NCBI GenBank assembly: GCA_041645435.1
Contig: JBAZQB010000003.1
Coordinates: 62,001 to 126,000 of the forward strand
From: Methanoregula sp.
Lineage (GTDB): Archaea > Halobacteriota > Methanomicrobia > Methanomicrobiales > Methanospirillaceae
Length of the DNA stretch: 64,000 bases
Direction: 5' to 3'
Made by a program: the position numbers and the translations under genes. The notes under the pieces are model-generated. The model was not told the DNA's origin and did not search any database. It saw only the letters and a list, made by a program, of their open reading frames with translations. Positions 35,631 to 44,794 of the stretch are shown here, piece after piece. Within the stretch, counting starts at the first letter, position 1. Each line of letters begins with the position of its first letter.

Positions 35631-37154
35631 ATGCAAACAGGTAACGTAACAAGTTGTGTTCTGGTAATCTGCCTGCTCATCGGATTTTCCTTCCTGGCAG
35701 GATGTACCCAGCCGGCACCGGCAACCGGTGTCGTCACTGAACCGGTGATGGTGAAGACTGACGACGGCTCTGTTTCAGGAATCCGGCAGGACAACCTCCG
35801 GGTCTTCCACGGCATCCCGTTCGCGGCCCCCCCGACCGGGGACCTGCGCTGGAGACCTCCGGCACCGGTCAAGCCCTGGGACGGCGTAAAGGAGACGAAG
35901 GGGTATTCAGCGACCTGTCCCCAGCCGGGATCTCCGGCTCCCCTGAACATGAGCGAGGACTGCCTCTACCTCAATGTCTGGACCCCGGCACAAAGTGCTG
36001 GCGAGAAACTGCCGGTCATGGTCTTTTTCTTTGGCGGGGGATTCAAGGATGTTGCCTTCAACATGCCGATGTATAACGGGACCACCCTTGCACAGAAAGG
36101 AGTCATCGTTGTCACGCCAAATTACCGGCTGGGTGCTCTCGGGTTCCTTGCCCATCCCCAGCTGGACAGCGAGTCTGTGCATAATACGTCGGGCAATTAC
36201 GGACTTATGGACCAGCAGGCTGCCCTGAAGTGGGTGCAGAAAAATATCGGGGCGTTTGGCGGGGACCCGTCCCGGGTGACCATCTTCGGGCAGTCGGCAG
36301 GAGCCGAGAGCGTCCTCATCCACGTTGCCAGCCCCACGAGCAAAGGCCTCTTCCAGCAGGCAATTGTTGAGAGCGGCCCCTTCTGGGCACACGGGGCGAT
36401 CATCAATGCCACTCACCCGAAAGCGTATGCCGAACAGTTCGGTGTGGAGTACGCAACAAGCCTCGGGTACTCAGGCCCGGATGCGATCGCCCGGATGCGA
36501 CAGGTAAATCCCGAAGCCCTGATCAATGCAACGCCATCCCCGTCACCCGGGTTCTGGACTACCCACACCGTCCAGTTCGAGCCAACCGTCGACGGGTGGA
36601 TCCTTTCGGATACTATGGATAACCTGTACCTTCTCCACAAGGAGAACCCGGTCCCCCTCATGATCGGGAACAATGCCAATGATGGGACCACGCTCTCAGC
36701 GGGCGCCAATATGACCGTCCTGGAGTACGTGAGCTTCATTAAGGGCAGGTTCGAGAAGGATGCCGATGCGGTCTTGGTGAAATATCCTGCCAATTCGACT
36801 GCCGAGGTCCAGCTCCGGCTGGCGCAGATCATGACTGACTATGATTTCAGCGACTCGGTGAAGTATGCCGCCGGCTCGATGGGAGACATAAACCCGGACA
36901 CTTACATGTACCGGTACAGCTATATCCTGCCCGGGCAGCCCAACGGGGCCTTCCATGGCAGCGAGACGCTCCTGTTGTTCGGTGTGCCAGTTCCGGCGGA
37001 CCCGGCGGTGGCTGACAATGTCGTGGATCTCTGGACACGGTTTGCCAAGACGGGGAACCCTAACGGCGGGATGACTGTCACCTGGCCGAACTATACCCGG
37101 CAGAAGGGCCAGTATCTCAATATCAATAGTACCCCTTCTGTGATGACCGGTTAA
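35631..37154 (+). CDS. type B carboxylesterase lipoprotein (paralogue 2)
   Basis: A 507-residue paralogue of the gene at 32654, sharing even the signal region (VTSCVLVICL) and leader bases before the ATG, which suggests a recent tandem duplication spanning the metallophosphoesterase. Triad: Ser about 222 in IFGQSAGAES, acidic GNNANDGTTL, His in GAFHGSE. Extracellular ester hydrolysis is inferred. Confidence 0.93.
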   Translation: MQTGNVTSCVLVICLLIGFSFLAGCTQPAPATGVVTEPVMVKTDDGSVSGIRQDNLRVFHGIPFAAPPTGDLRWRPPAPVKPWDGVKETKGYSATCPQPGSPAPLNMSEDCLYLNVWTPAQSAGEKLPVMVFFFGGGFKDVAFNMPMYNGTTLAQKGVIVVTPNYRLGALGFLAHPQLDSESVHNTSGNYGLMDQQAALKWVQKNIGAFGGDPSRVTIFGQSAGAESVLIHVASPTSKGLFQQAIVESGPFWAHGAIINATHPKAYAEQFGVEYATSLGYSGPDAIARMRQVNPEALINATPSPSPGFWTTHTVQFEPTVDGWILSDTMDNLYLLHKENPVPLMIGNNANDGTTLSAGANMTVLEYVSFIKGRFEKDADAVLVKYPANSTAEVQLRLAQIMTDYDFSDSVKYAAGSMGDINPDTYMYRYSYILPGQPNGAFHGSETLLLFGVPVPADPAVADNVVDLWTRFAKTGNPNGGMTVTWPNYTRQKGQYLNINSTPSVMTG

Positions 37155-37225
37155 CAGAATCACTTTTTAGAAGGTACGGTTGAAAATTTTTCATCCGGGG
37201 TCCGTCCGGGGTATTTCCCGGCACA

Positions 37226-37272
37226 GCCCCTATCCGCCCCCACTGAAACCCGGGGGCTGGCTGGTCTCGCGA
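37226..37272 (+). repeat. A element fragment
   Basis: CCCCCACTGAAACCCGGGGG then CTGGCTGGTCTCGCG; only the head of A remains. Confidence 0.65.
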
Positions 37273-37397
37273 GGATTGACAGGAACAGGTCAGAATAGTG
37301 AAGTGGGCGGGGGAGGAATAGAAAATAAGCAGGCTAAACAAAGGAATGGCGAAGTGACGATGCAACCAGTCCAGGAATACCTGAATCATCAAATGAG

Positions 37398-39104
37398 CTA
37401 AACCTTATCTCGTACTATCCTGTACGCCCCGTGCGGAACATGGATCTCAAACCGGACACCTTCCCCGTAGATTCCGGTTTCCCGGATCTGAATCCTGGTG
37501 AGGGCAAGGATTTCCCGGGTAAGGAAAAGACCCAGACCGGTATTCTTCCCGTACCCTTTATTGAAGATCCGTTCCTTATCAGATTGCAGGATCCCGGCCC
37601 CGTTATCCTCGTAGGTGATGAGAAATTCTTCCCCGGACTCCTGCCCCCTGATCCTGATCTCGGCAATGTGACCCCCGTGCCGGAGCGAATTATCGATCAT
37701 GTTGTAAAAGACCCGGCCTAACATAGGATCTGCAAAGACGACAACATCTGCAAGCAGGGGGTCAACGAAAATCCGCGTTTTCTCCAGTCCGGGAAGGTAC
37801 GGGTCAAGAGCGTTTTTTACCTTCTGCCATTGTGCAGACTGGAGCCCGAGCGTCTGGTAATCCCGCGTGAACTCGATCTGGCTCTGGAGAAGCTCCGCGT
37901 GATTCTCGGCATTTGTCAGGTAGTGATCGGTTTCTTTCGGAAGGGGTCCGGCCCGGGCCAGCTGGAGCGAACCCATGAGGGCCGTAAGGGTATTGAGGAT
38001 ATCATGGCGGGTGATGGAAGTGAGCAACTGGAGTTTCTCATTCGATTTTACGAGCCCGAGTTCCGTAAGGTGCCGTGTATGGCTGTCGTGGAGCAGGATG
38101 ATGTTTCCACCGGGTACCCGGTCATAGCCGCAGAGCGGGATATGCCGGAGATCGTAATAATGGGGTTGGCCTTCAAGGGGGAGCGTGATGGTACGGGGGG
38201 CTTTAAGGCCTTTCCCGCACCCGGGATCGGACAGGACTACATCAGGAACAAGGGAATCTGCCATCACGCCGATGAGCGTGTTACGATCTGTTCCTATGAT
38301 CCGTGCAGCTGCAGGGTTTACTTCCACAACCTTGTTCTGGATATTGACGATGATGACCCCGTCGGTCATCTGGTCAAAAAGAACGGGGATGGCAACCGGT
38401 GTCAGGGTGAGGAACTGGTAACGCGATGTCGCAACATAGAGGGCAACTGCCGTGAGAATGAAACCACCGAGAACAAGCGCTACCGAAAATAGGGAATCCG
38501 GCATGAAAATTAGAACGTTGTGCATGAAAAAAGGCACAACAAATGCGAGCAGGATTGCCACAATCTGGATCCGGTAGACAGGGGGTGAACGAAAAAATCT
38601 GCTTACTGCCAGAGAGAGACCTGCAATGACCAGCACCGAAGAATAGAGATGACTGAGCCAGAAGAATGGGCCGGGTGTGAACCAGAAAATTAACCTTTCA
38701 TCAATAATTGTTGAAGAGATCCCGATTACAAAGAGGTTGTGCAGCGAAGGGGTCATCGCCACTATGAGTACGAGAGCGGGAATCAGGCAGGTTAGCGCAA
38801 GCATACGGGGAGTAATGCGCTCGATTTCTCCGATATACAAGAGGATGAAATAAAACGACAAGACGGGTAAGAAAAGCCGCAGCGGCAGTTGAAGTATGAC
38901 AAGAATCAAGCTCAGCGTGGGATCGACAGTTGCCAAAGAGAGGGTGAAAAGGAACGAGTACAGGGATGCACAAGCCAGAATGAGTACCGCGACCCGCCCA
39001 ATCAAACCGTACGGGAACTGCAAGGTAAGATAACCGATGATAAGAAGGAAAAAAGTGGCAGTAAGTCCTGCAACAACAAGAGGTGTGATTGACAACAACG
39101 TCAT
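37398..39104 (-). CDS. membrane sensor histidine kinase with PAS domain
   Basis: About 568 residues. The N-terminal 220 residues hold seven or eight hydrophobic helices of the histidine-kinase 7TM type. A PAS domain follows (FDQMTDGVIIVNIQNKVVEV), then the kinase core: H-box ITRHDILNTL, N-box FYNMIDNSLRHGG, G1 YEDNGAGIL, G2 GYGKNTGLGLFLTREIL. It resembles the kinase at 24260-25951. The ATG at 39104 starts just before the first helix; an in-frame extension to 39197 adds a poor signal-like stretch and is less likely. No receiver partner is next to it. Confidence 0.9.
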   Translation of the reverse strand: MTLLSITPLVVAGLTATFFLLIIGYLTLQFPYGLIGRVAVLILACASLYSFLFTLSLATVDPTLSLILVILQLPLRLFLPVLSFYFILLYIGEIERITPRMLALTCLIPALVLIVAMTPSLHNLFVIGISSTIIDERLIFWFTPGPFFWLSHLYSSVLVIAGLSLAVSRFFRSPPVYRIQIVAILLAFVVPFFMHNVLIFMPDSLFSVALVLGGFILTAVALYVATSRYQFLTLTPVAIPVLFDQMTDGVIIVNIQNKVVEVNPAAARIIGTDRNTLIGVMADSLVPDVVLSDPGCGKGLKAPRTITLPLEGQPHYYDLRHIPLCGYDRVPGGNIILLHDSHTRHLTELGLVKSNEKLQLLTSITRHDILNTLTALMGSLQLARAGPLPKETDHYLTNAENHAELLQSQIEFTRDYQTLGLQSAQWQKVKNALDPYLPGLEKTRIFVDPLLADVVVFADPMLGRVFYNMIDNSLRHGGHIAEIRIRGQESGEEFLITYEDNGAGILQSDKERIFNKGYGKNTGLGLFLTREILALTRIQIRETGIYGEGVRFEIHVPHGAYRIVRDKV

Positions 39105-39339
39105 GAACCGGTTCCCTGCACAACCATTGACACTTATAGACGATAGGAATAGAATGACAATAAATGCTTGTGTACGGTTACGATAGTCCCCGGCCATCGG
39201 AGACCGGCTTTCTTCCCACCACCTTTTTTAGGTCAGAGGCTCCCTCACTACGAAGGGAGCCCAGCCTCCATTTTGTGCTACATTCGTGAAAAATGGTGCT
39301 GATTATTTTTAAAAAAAAAACAGTCTGCACCGGTTCTGA

Positions 39340-39600
39340 CTGGTGCCGGCGTTTTTAGGGCTTGGAGAAAAACACGGGGGGACTTTTGGGAGAGTGAGCG
39401 GTACCGGAAAGAGCTCAGCTTCTCCGGAACCGGAAGGCCCGGGCCCCACCAGTCCCCTCCGAAACCCGGGGGCTGGCCGGGTCTCCGCGTAACGGCCCAG
39501 CCTTGAGCCGGTCATCGCATGCCGTTTGACAATTGTCCGGTACATGAACGGGCCCGGGGCGGGCAGTTACTGGAGATTTTGGGGGAGTGAGCGGTACCGG
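39340..39600 (+). repeat. A element, long form
   Basis: Includes the upstream part (GGTGCCGGCGTTTTTAGGGC), the GGTACCGGAAAGAGCTCAGC linker, the CCCGGGGGCTGGCC head, the GACAATTGTCCGG block and the tail ending GAGTGAGCGGTACCGG. It ends 72 bases before the antitoxin start. Confidence 0.9.
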
Positions 39601-39672
39601 AGGGTTGGGAACTCCCCATACCATCAAAATGCCTTTGTAGGGCAACAACAATTATGGTACAGAGGCATCTTT

Positions 39673-39891
39673 ATGGGAACCGAAGGAGTATCCCTCAATA
39701 CCGTTCTTGAATACGTCGAGAAGCTCGATATCGAAGACCAGCAATATCTCCAGGAGATCATCCACCGCAGGCTTATCGACGCAAAACGCATGGCTATTGT
39801 CAGCAGGGCAAAGCAGGCAAAAGCAAACGTGCAGAAAAACAAAAGCCGGAGCGGAACGGCAAAAGATCTTCTGGCGGATCTGAATGGTTAA
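39673..39891 (+). CDS. antitoxin of a RelE/YafQ-type module
   Basis: A 72-residue acidic-then-basic protein (VLEYVEKLDIEDQQYLQEIIHRR, then Lys-rich tail ending KDLLADLNG). Helical N-terminus and flexible C-terminus fit type II antitoxins. The ATG at 39673 is chosen because the upstream frame (to 39526) runs through an A repeat. Its end overlaps the toxin start by 8 bases, the usual arrangement. Confidence 0.82.
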   Translation: MGTEGVSLNTVLEYVEKLDIEDQQYLQEIIHRRLIDAKRMAIVSRAKQAKANVQKNKSRSGTAKDLLADLNG

Positions 39892-40159
39892 ACTCATCTG
39901 GGAGGAGCGGTTCAAGAAGATCTACAAGAAATGGTCGAACCAGCACCCGGATCTGAAAGCACAATTTGCCAAAAAGATTGTTCAGTTTGAAGAAGATCCG
40001 TTTCATCCTTCATTAAAAACCCATACGTTAAGCGGGGTCCTGAAAGGACTCTGGTTGTTCAGGATTACGTACGAGCACCGCCTCATTTTCGATTTTATTG
40101 ATGAAAGCCGGACACAAGTTGTACTGATCGATATCGGTTCACACGAAGAAGTGTATTAA
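39884..40159 (+). CDS. RelE/YafQ-family toxin
   Basis: A 91-residue protein. EERFKKIYKKWSNQHPDLKAQF, then FHPSLKTHTLSG, GLWLFRITYEHRLIFDFI and VVLIDIGSHEEVY match the RelE/ParE fold of mRNA interferases (IDIGSHDEVY is typical). It probably cleaves mRNA at the ribosome when freed from its antitoxin. Overlap with the antitoxin ensures coupled translation. Confidence 0.9.
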   Translation: MVKLIWEERFKKIYKKWSNQHPDLKAQFAKKIVQFEEDPFHPSLKTHTLSGVLKGLWLFRITYEHRLIFDFIDESRTQVVLIDIGSHEEVY

Positions 40160-40194
40160 CGTTCAAATCTTTATTCAGAAGACTATTTTCCCAA

Positions 40195-40331
40195 GTCCCC
40201 GCTGAAACCCGGGGGCTGGCCGGTCACCGCGTAACGGTCCAGCCGGGAGCCGGTGTGCATGGGGCGTTTGACAATTGTCCGGAACATGAACGGGCCCGGG
40301 ATGTGCATGTACCGGAGATTTTGGGAGATTG
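40195..40331 (+). repeat. A element, short form
   Basis: Head, CAATTG block and tail (GGAGATTTTGGGAGATTG). It uses CCAGCCGGGAGCC in place of CCAGCCTTGAGCC, a variant also seen at 59811 and 62142. Confidence 0.88.
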
Positions 40332-40349
40332 GACGAGTGCTATTATAAA

Positions 40350-40700
40350 TTAGTCATCAGCTCTTTCCAGGAGAGCCTTCACTTCGCGGTTGAGCGTGGG
40401 CAGGTTGGTTTCCAGTACACCCCAGACAACTTTGTCTGAAATTGTTGCGTACCCATGAGTCAGCCGGTTACGAAAAGAAATAATTCTCGATGAGTTGCTG
40501 ATCAATTCTGCAACAGAAGGATCGTGCTGGATGGCTTGATTGAGCGCCTCTCCGATTATTTCAAACTGGCGCTCGACACCCGATCAAAGTAGAGGATCGT
40601 TCTGGTAATCGGCAAGAGTCTTACCGGCAGTAAATTGTGCAATCAGATCGGAAGCTTCTGCGATATCGAAAAAATATTTCTTTGTCTCATGCGGCTGCAT
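40350..40700 (-). pseudogene. hepT: HepT-like HEPN toxin broken by one TGA
   Basis: Read through, the frame encodes about 116 residues: a HepT-like protein with HEPN motif FRNRLTHGYATI (R-x4-H-x-Y) near the C-terminus. A single in-frame TGA at 40584-40586 interrupts it after ADYQNDPLL; the frame then continues unshifted with SGVERQFEIIGEAL. Related HepT proteins have Arg at that point (LLRSxVERQFEIIGEAL), so CGA to TGA is the simplest change. The antitoxin-like MntA upstream is intact and overlaps its start. Confidence 0.8.
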
Positions 40701-40998
40701 AAATTTCGACCTGCGTATCTTCAAGGGATTTGCGGAAATATGGATTGCGGACTCCACCCGGCTCGACAAGATCAACCGGGCGATTGAGCAGGTGTTCGAG
40801 ATCCTCTGCGAGCCCGAAGTACTGGTCTGCATGCTCCGCGGGTTGCATCTTTTCAAATTCAACGAGCAGATCAAGATCACTCCTGTCAGGATCAAACCGG
40901 TCATCTGTCGCTGAGCCGAATACTGCGAGACGGCGGACCCTGCGGTGAGTACATATCCTGATTATCTCTTCTAAATTCTGCTCGATGATGCGGTGCAT
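40687..40998 (-). CDS. mntA: MntA-like minimal nucleotidyltransferase antitoxin
   Basis: About 103 residues. The nucleotidyltransferase motif G-S-x10-D-x-D is present (VFGSATDDRFDPDRSDLDLLVEF). In characterised pairs MntA AMPylates a Tyr of the HepT RX4HXY motif, silencing it. ATG 40998 is preferred to an upstream start. It overlaps the broken hepT by 14 bp, so this half of the module survives without an intact toxin. Confidence 0.88.
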   Translation of the reverse strand: MHRIIEQNLEEIIRICTHRRVRRLAVFGSATDDRFDPDRSDLDLLVEFEKMQPAEHADQYFGLAEDLEHLLNRPVDLVEPGGVRNPYFRKSLEDTQVEIYAAA

Positions 40999-41116
40999 GG
41001 GTAGATCCCGGACTCTTGGGAGTCTGTTTCTTAGTAATGTGGTGATCGTTCTCCCTGATAGTGCTTGCGATGACAAAGCCTCGGATCAATCGGGATCTCC
41101 ATACGGGAGTGGAAAG

Positions 41117-41334
41117 TTTGGCCGGTTCCGGCGTTTTTGGGGCTCGGTGAATTTCGCGAAAGGGGAGTTTTGGGAGAGTGAGCGATACCGGAAAGGGCTC
41201 AGCTACTCCGGAACCGGAAGGCAGTCCTCACCCGTCCCTATTGAAACCCGGGGGCTGGCCGGTTCGCGTGACGGCCCAGCCTTGAGCCGGGAATCGCAAG
41301 CCGCTTGACAATTGCCGGAACAGGAACGGGCGCC
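41117..41334 (+). repeat. A element, long form
   Basis: TTGGCCGGTTCCGGCGTTTT start, GCGATACCGGAAAGGGCTCA linker, CCCGGGGGCTGGCCGGTTCG head, and CAATTG block; tail missing. Confidence 0.88.
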
Positions 41335-41358
41335 ATCCGGTTCACTCGTAATTGCCCT

Positions 41359-41880
41359 TTATCCCTGGGCTTTCTGCTTCATGTCCCGGGCAAACTCTTC
41401 CGCATTCCTGAGGTCTTCGGCATCGGGTTTATCCTTGTTGAGACCCCCGAAATATTTTAAGAAACTGTTCGTGTTCCACCCCGCACACCCGAATTCACCG
41501 ATGACCGTGTACCCTTTTGACTTCAGTATTTCCCGGATCTGTGAGTGGTTATTCTCAACAAATTCCCTGTTGGCCGCGAAGGCCGGGGCTCCATAGGTCG
41601 AGAAGAGGAATGCTTTTTTATTGTTTACCTGCGGCAGCCGGTCGGCAAGGTCGAGGATGGATGCATCGAATGTCGCGCTATAGATCCCTGAGCCAAAACC
41701 TACAAGGTCATACTCTAAAATCTCGTCAGGATTAACCTGCTGTGGTGATTTTACCGGTGCACCAAGCACTTTTGCGATGACGTGAGCGATCTTCTCGGTA
41801 TTTTTGTGATGATAGGAAAACACAACTACGAGAGCATTCTTTGGCAACTGATCCCCGGGCACTTTTTCATTCGTTTCCAT
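41359..41880 (-). CDS. flavodoxin-family protein
   Basis: A 173-residue flavodoxin fold. The FMN phosphate loop reads VVFSYHHKNTEKIA, the second flavin region FGSGIYSATF and the third FLFSTYGAP. It probably carries electrons or acts as an FMN-dependent oxidoreductase in the cytoplasm. AAGGT lies before the ATG. It has no obvious functional neighbour. Confidence 0.9.
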   Translation of the reverse strand: METNEKVPGDQLPKNALVVVFSYHHKNTEKIAHVIAKVLGAPVKSPQQVNPDEILEYDLVGFGSGIYSATFDASILDLADRLPQVNNKKAFLFSTYGAPAFAANREFVENNHSQIREILKSKGYTVIGEFGCAGWNTNSFLKYFGGLNKDKPDAEDLRNAEEFARDMKQKAQG

Positions 41881-41961
41881 TTTTTTACCTTTTCTTAGAA
41901 CAGATATCTTTTGAACTTAATCCAGATTGCTCTCCGGCAAATCATTAAAATCAAGACCTGA

Positions 41962-41982
41962 TTTTTCCGGGATCTTTTTCTC
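41962..41982 (+). repeat. B element remnant
   Basis: TTTTCCGGGATCTTTTTCTC is the start and middle of the B core with an internal deletion and no arms; it abuts an A element, as intact B copies do. Confidence 0.6.
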
Positions 41983-42110
41983 GAACCGGAAGGCCCGGGC
42001 CCCACCCGTCCCCGCTGAAACCCGGGGGCTGGCCGGTCTCCACGTAACGGCCCAGCCTTGAGCCGGCCATCGCATGCCGTTTGACAATTGCCCGGAACAG
42101 GAACGGGCAA
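41983..42110 (+). repeat. A element, short form
   Basis: From AACCGGAAGGCCCGGGCCCC through CCCGGGGGCTGGCCGGTCTC, the CAATTG block and GGAACAGGAACGGGC. Confidence 0.9.
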
Positions 42111-42122
42111 CGAAACATGCAC

Positions 42123-42530
42123 TTATTGGATTTGGGGGACGGGGACCACGAAGAACATAGAGTACCCGTTACCGATGTTCCTGGTCACGTGGCCCTTGCC
42201 CGAGGTATCCTCCAGCAGGACGAGGTCCCCCGGTCCCAACCGCCTTACCGTGCCATCGGTTGTCTCCATTTCCACTGCACCCGACATGAGGACCAGGAAC
42301 TGCCGGGTGGGACAGGGGTGCCAGTCGCCGATCCAGCCGGGCTGAAACGAATAGAAGCGATACTTCGACGCGGGTTTGTCCACGGAGATGTAGAACGGGG
42401 CAGCGGGGGGCGCTCCAGTCGCGAGATTCTGTTCGACCGTTACTGTATCAAAGTGCGAACCCCCCTGTGCGTCTGCATATAATCTGTGATACGTCACATT
42501 GGTGAGATTGGGCGAGAGTTTTTGAGCCAT
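42123..42530 (-). CDS. cupin-domain protein
   Basis: A 135-residue single-domain cupin. Motif 1 is degenerate (GDWHPCPTRQFLVLMSGAVEME) and motif 2 is GPGDLVLLEDTSGKGHVTRNI. One or two His in these motifs could bind a metal, but the set is incomplete compared with classic dioxygenases, so a binding or isomerase role is possible. It stands alone between repeats. Confidence 0.85.
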   Translation of the reverse strand: MAQKLSPNLTNVTYHRLYADAQGGSHFDTVTVEQNLATGAPPAAPFYISVDKPASKYRFYSFQPGWIGDWHPCPTRQFLVLMSGAVEMETTDGTVRRLGPGDLVLLEDTSGKGHVTRNIGNGYSMFFVVPVPQIQ

Positions 42531-42650
42531 GGTTTGTTTTCCTCAGTACGATATGCGGGATGACATGCTTCCCGATGAGAGAATAAACAGAACGATAAAG
42601 GATAAAGGTTACGACACGTCTTAAAGTCTTATGAAATACGCAATTTTTTT

Positions 42651-42724
42651 ACTGAAACCCGGGGGCTGACCGGTCTCCGCGTAACGGCCCAGCCTTGAGC
42701 CGGTGATCGCATGCTTTTTGGAGG
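42651..42724 (+). repeat. A element fragment
   Basis: Head only: CTGAAACCCGGGGGCTGACC to GGTGATCGCATGC. Confidence 0.8.
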
Positions 42725-42767
42725 AGAATTCAAAAGAACGTATCCGAACTGAAAAATTTAAGAAAAA

Positions 42768-44306
42768 TCAGTACCCCATATTCACGACCGGGTTTATCCC
42801 GATGTCAAGGTATTGACCTTTTTCCCGGGTGTACTGCGGCCACGTGACATTGCCACCGGCCGGATCGCCGTTCTTTGCAAACCGTACCCAGGTATCCATC
42901 ATCATATCGGAGACCCGGGCGCCAGCGGGATCCGGGACAATCGAAGAAGGCCGGAAGACGAAGAAGAGTTCCTCGCCATGGAATGCACCAAGCGAACTGT
43001 CCGGCAGCATCACATACGAGAACCGGTACAGGTACGTGTTCGGGTTCAGCTGCGATTGCGACCCGGCAACAAACTTTGCCGCAGCGCTGAAATCAACATC
43101 CGTCATGATCCGCCCCATCTGCTGCTGGACCTCTTCTGTAGTTGTAGCCGGGTATTTTTTTAGGACTTCCGGGGCATACTCGCCGAAGCGAGACCGGATA
43201 TAGGTGTTGTATTGGGTAACGTTCATCCCGGTATTTGCGGCGAGCGTAGAATCTTCATTAGTGTTGGTCCCGATAATAAGGGGGACCGGGTTCTGCCGTT
43301 TCTCAAAGAAGATCTTCTCCGGATCCTCACGAATCAGGAGGCCGTCAACAGTAGGTTTGAACCGGAGCGTGTGGACCTTCCAGAATGCCGATGCCGGATC
43401 GGGTGTTGCATTGACAAGGGTCCATGCATCCAGACTCCGCATATTCCTGATAGCGTCCGGGCCTTCATACCCGAGGCTTTTTGCATATTCTATGCCATAC
43501 TGTTCGGCTTCTGCCTTCGAGCTGATGATATTTAACGCAGACCCGTTTGTCCACAGGGGCCCGCTCTCGACAATCGCCTGCCGGTACAGCCCCCTCGTGT
43601 CATTGGCCGCGAGATGGACAAGAACACTTGTAGCACCGGCAGATTCCCCGAAGATCGTGATGCGATCCGGATCCCCGCCGAATCCCGCGATATTTTTCTT
43701 TACCCACTGGAGGGCAGCGGCCTGATCCTGCAATCCATAGTTGCCCGAAGAGTTCTTCAAGGACTCGTTCGCGAGAGCAGGATGGGCCAGAAATCCGAGC
43801 GGTCCCAGGCGGTAATTCAGGTTGACGAGAACAACGCCTTTTTTTGCAAGGCTGGTCCCGTTATAGAGAGGTATGGAGCCCGCTCCCTGAAGGAACGAGC
43901 CGCCGTGGATGAACACCATGACCGGACGTTTTTCATCCGGGCTCAAGGCCGGGGTCCAGACGTTCAGGTACAGGCAGTCCTCGCTCATATTCCCCGGCTG
44001 GCCTTCTGCAGATCTATCTGACTGGACAACCTGCGGGCATGCCGGCCCATATGCGGTTGCCGGGCGGGTACCCTGCCATGGCTGGGCCGGGACCGGTGGT
44101 CTCCACCGCAGGTCACCGGTCGGGGGCGCTGCGTAGGGTATGCCGAGGTAAGCCCTGATGCCGTCAGAGGAGGTTCCGGAGACCGGGCCGGATTCTGTCC
44201 TGACAATGCTGGAATCCGTAACCGTACTGGTACATCCCATGAAAAGGATGAACCCGGTAAGTAGAAGTACAATCATTATAAGACAAAGGGGGAGTCGATG
44301 TGTCAC
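42768..44306 (-). CDS. type B carboxylesterase lipoprotein (paralogue 3)
   Basis: About 512 residues from GTG 44306 (MTHRLPLCLIMIVLLLTGF), giving a lipoprotein signal that ends FMGCTS. Starts at 44276 (ATG) or further upstream at 44456 are possible. Triad: Ser in IFGESAGATS, Glu in GTNTNEDSTL, His in GAFHGEE. More diverged than the two paralogues at 32.6 and 35.6 kb, and on the opposite strand. Extracellular ester hydrolysis is inferred. Confidence 0.9.
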   Translation of the reverse strand: MTHRLPLCLIMIVLLLTGFILFMGCTSTVTDSSIVRTESGPVSGTSSDGIRAYLGIPYAAPPTGDLRWRPPVPAQPWQGTRPATAYGPACPQVVQSDRSAEGQPGNMSEDCLYLNVWTPALSPDEKRPVMVFIHGGSFLQGAGSIPLYNGTSLAKKGVVLVNLNYRLGPLGFLAHPALANESLKNSSGNYGLQDQAAALQWVKKNIAGFGGDPDRITIFGESAGATSVLVHLAANDTRGLYRQAIVESGPLWTNGSALNIISSKAEAEQYGIEYAKSLGYEGPDAIRNMRSLDAWTLVNATPDPASAFWKVHTLRFKPTVDGLLIREDPEKIFFEKRQNPVPLIIGTNTNEDSTLAANTGMNVTQYNTYIRSRFGEYAPEVLKKYPATTTEEVQQQMGRIMTDVDFSAAAKFVAGSQSQLNPNTYLYRFSYVMLPDSSLGAFHGEELFFVFRPSSIVPDPAGARVSDMMMDTWVRFAKNGDPAGGNVTWPQYTREKGQYLDIGINPVVNMGY

Positions 44307-44512
44307 ATCGTCAACAAGCACCGTCTTTCCCGGAATCCGGGTCACGATACGATCTCTATCTTGATGGCTTATTATTTTTCGGCATGAACAACGGTTTTCT
44401 TGGTAAATTGGATACAATCGAATTTTTGGAGTGGCCGGGAGATGGGTTTTTGTCACTGTAGAACGGTTATGCAGCCGGGGCCGGTTGGGGTGAGACGGAG
44501 CCCGTAAAGGTC

Positions 44513-44780
44513 GGGTACCGGGACGGGCATGTACCGGAGCGTTTGGGAGGGGGAACGGTACCGGAAAGGGCTCCGGCCACTACGCTACCGGAAAGCCCGG
44601 ACCCCCACCCGTCCCCGCTGAAAGCCGGGGGCTGGCCGGTCTCCACGTAACGGCCCAGCCTTGAGCCGGCCATCGCATGCCGTTTGACAATTGCCCGGAA
44701 CAGGAACGGGCACCGGACCGGGCAGGTACCGGAGATTTTGGGAGAGGGAACGGTACCAGAATGGGCCCGGCTAATCCGGA
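44513..44780 (+). repeat. A element, long form
   Basis: A tail (GGGTACCGGGACGGGCATGT), linker, head (AAAGCCGGGGGCTGGCC), CAATTG block and a second tail GGAGATTTTGGGAGAGG; so it spans one and a half A units. It ends about 15 bases before the PKD protein start. Confidence 0.9.
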
Positions 44781-44794
44781 ACGAGTCGGGTGCC

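Noticed and set aside
40584..40586. TGA in hepT as a selenocysteine or recoded codon
   Set aside because: No SECIS-like structure is evident next to it, and the family pattern has arginine at this place, so a nonsense mutation is simpler.
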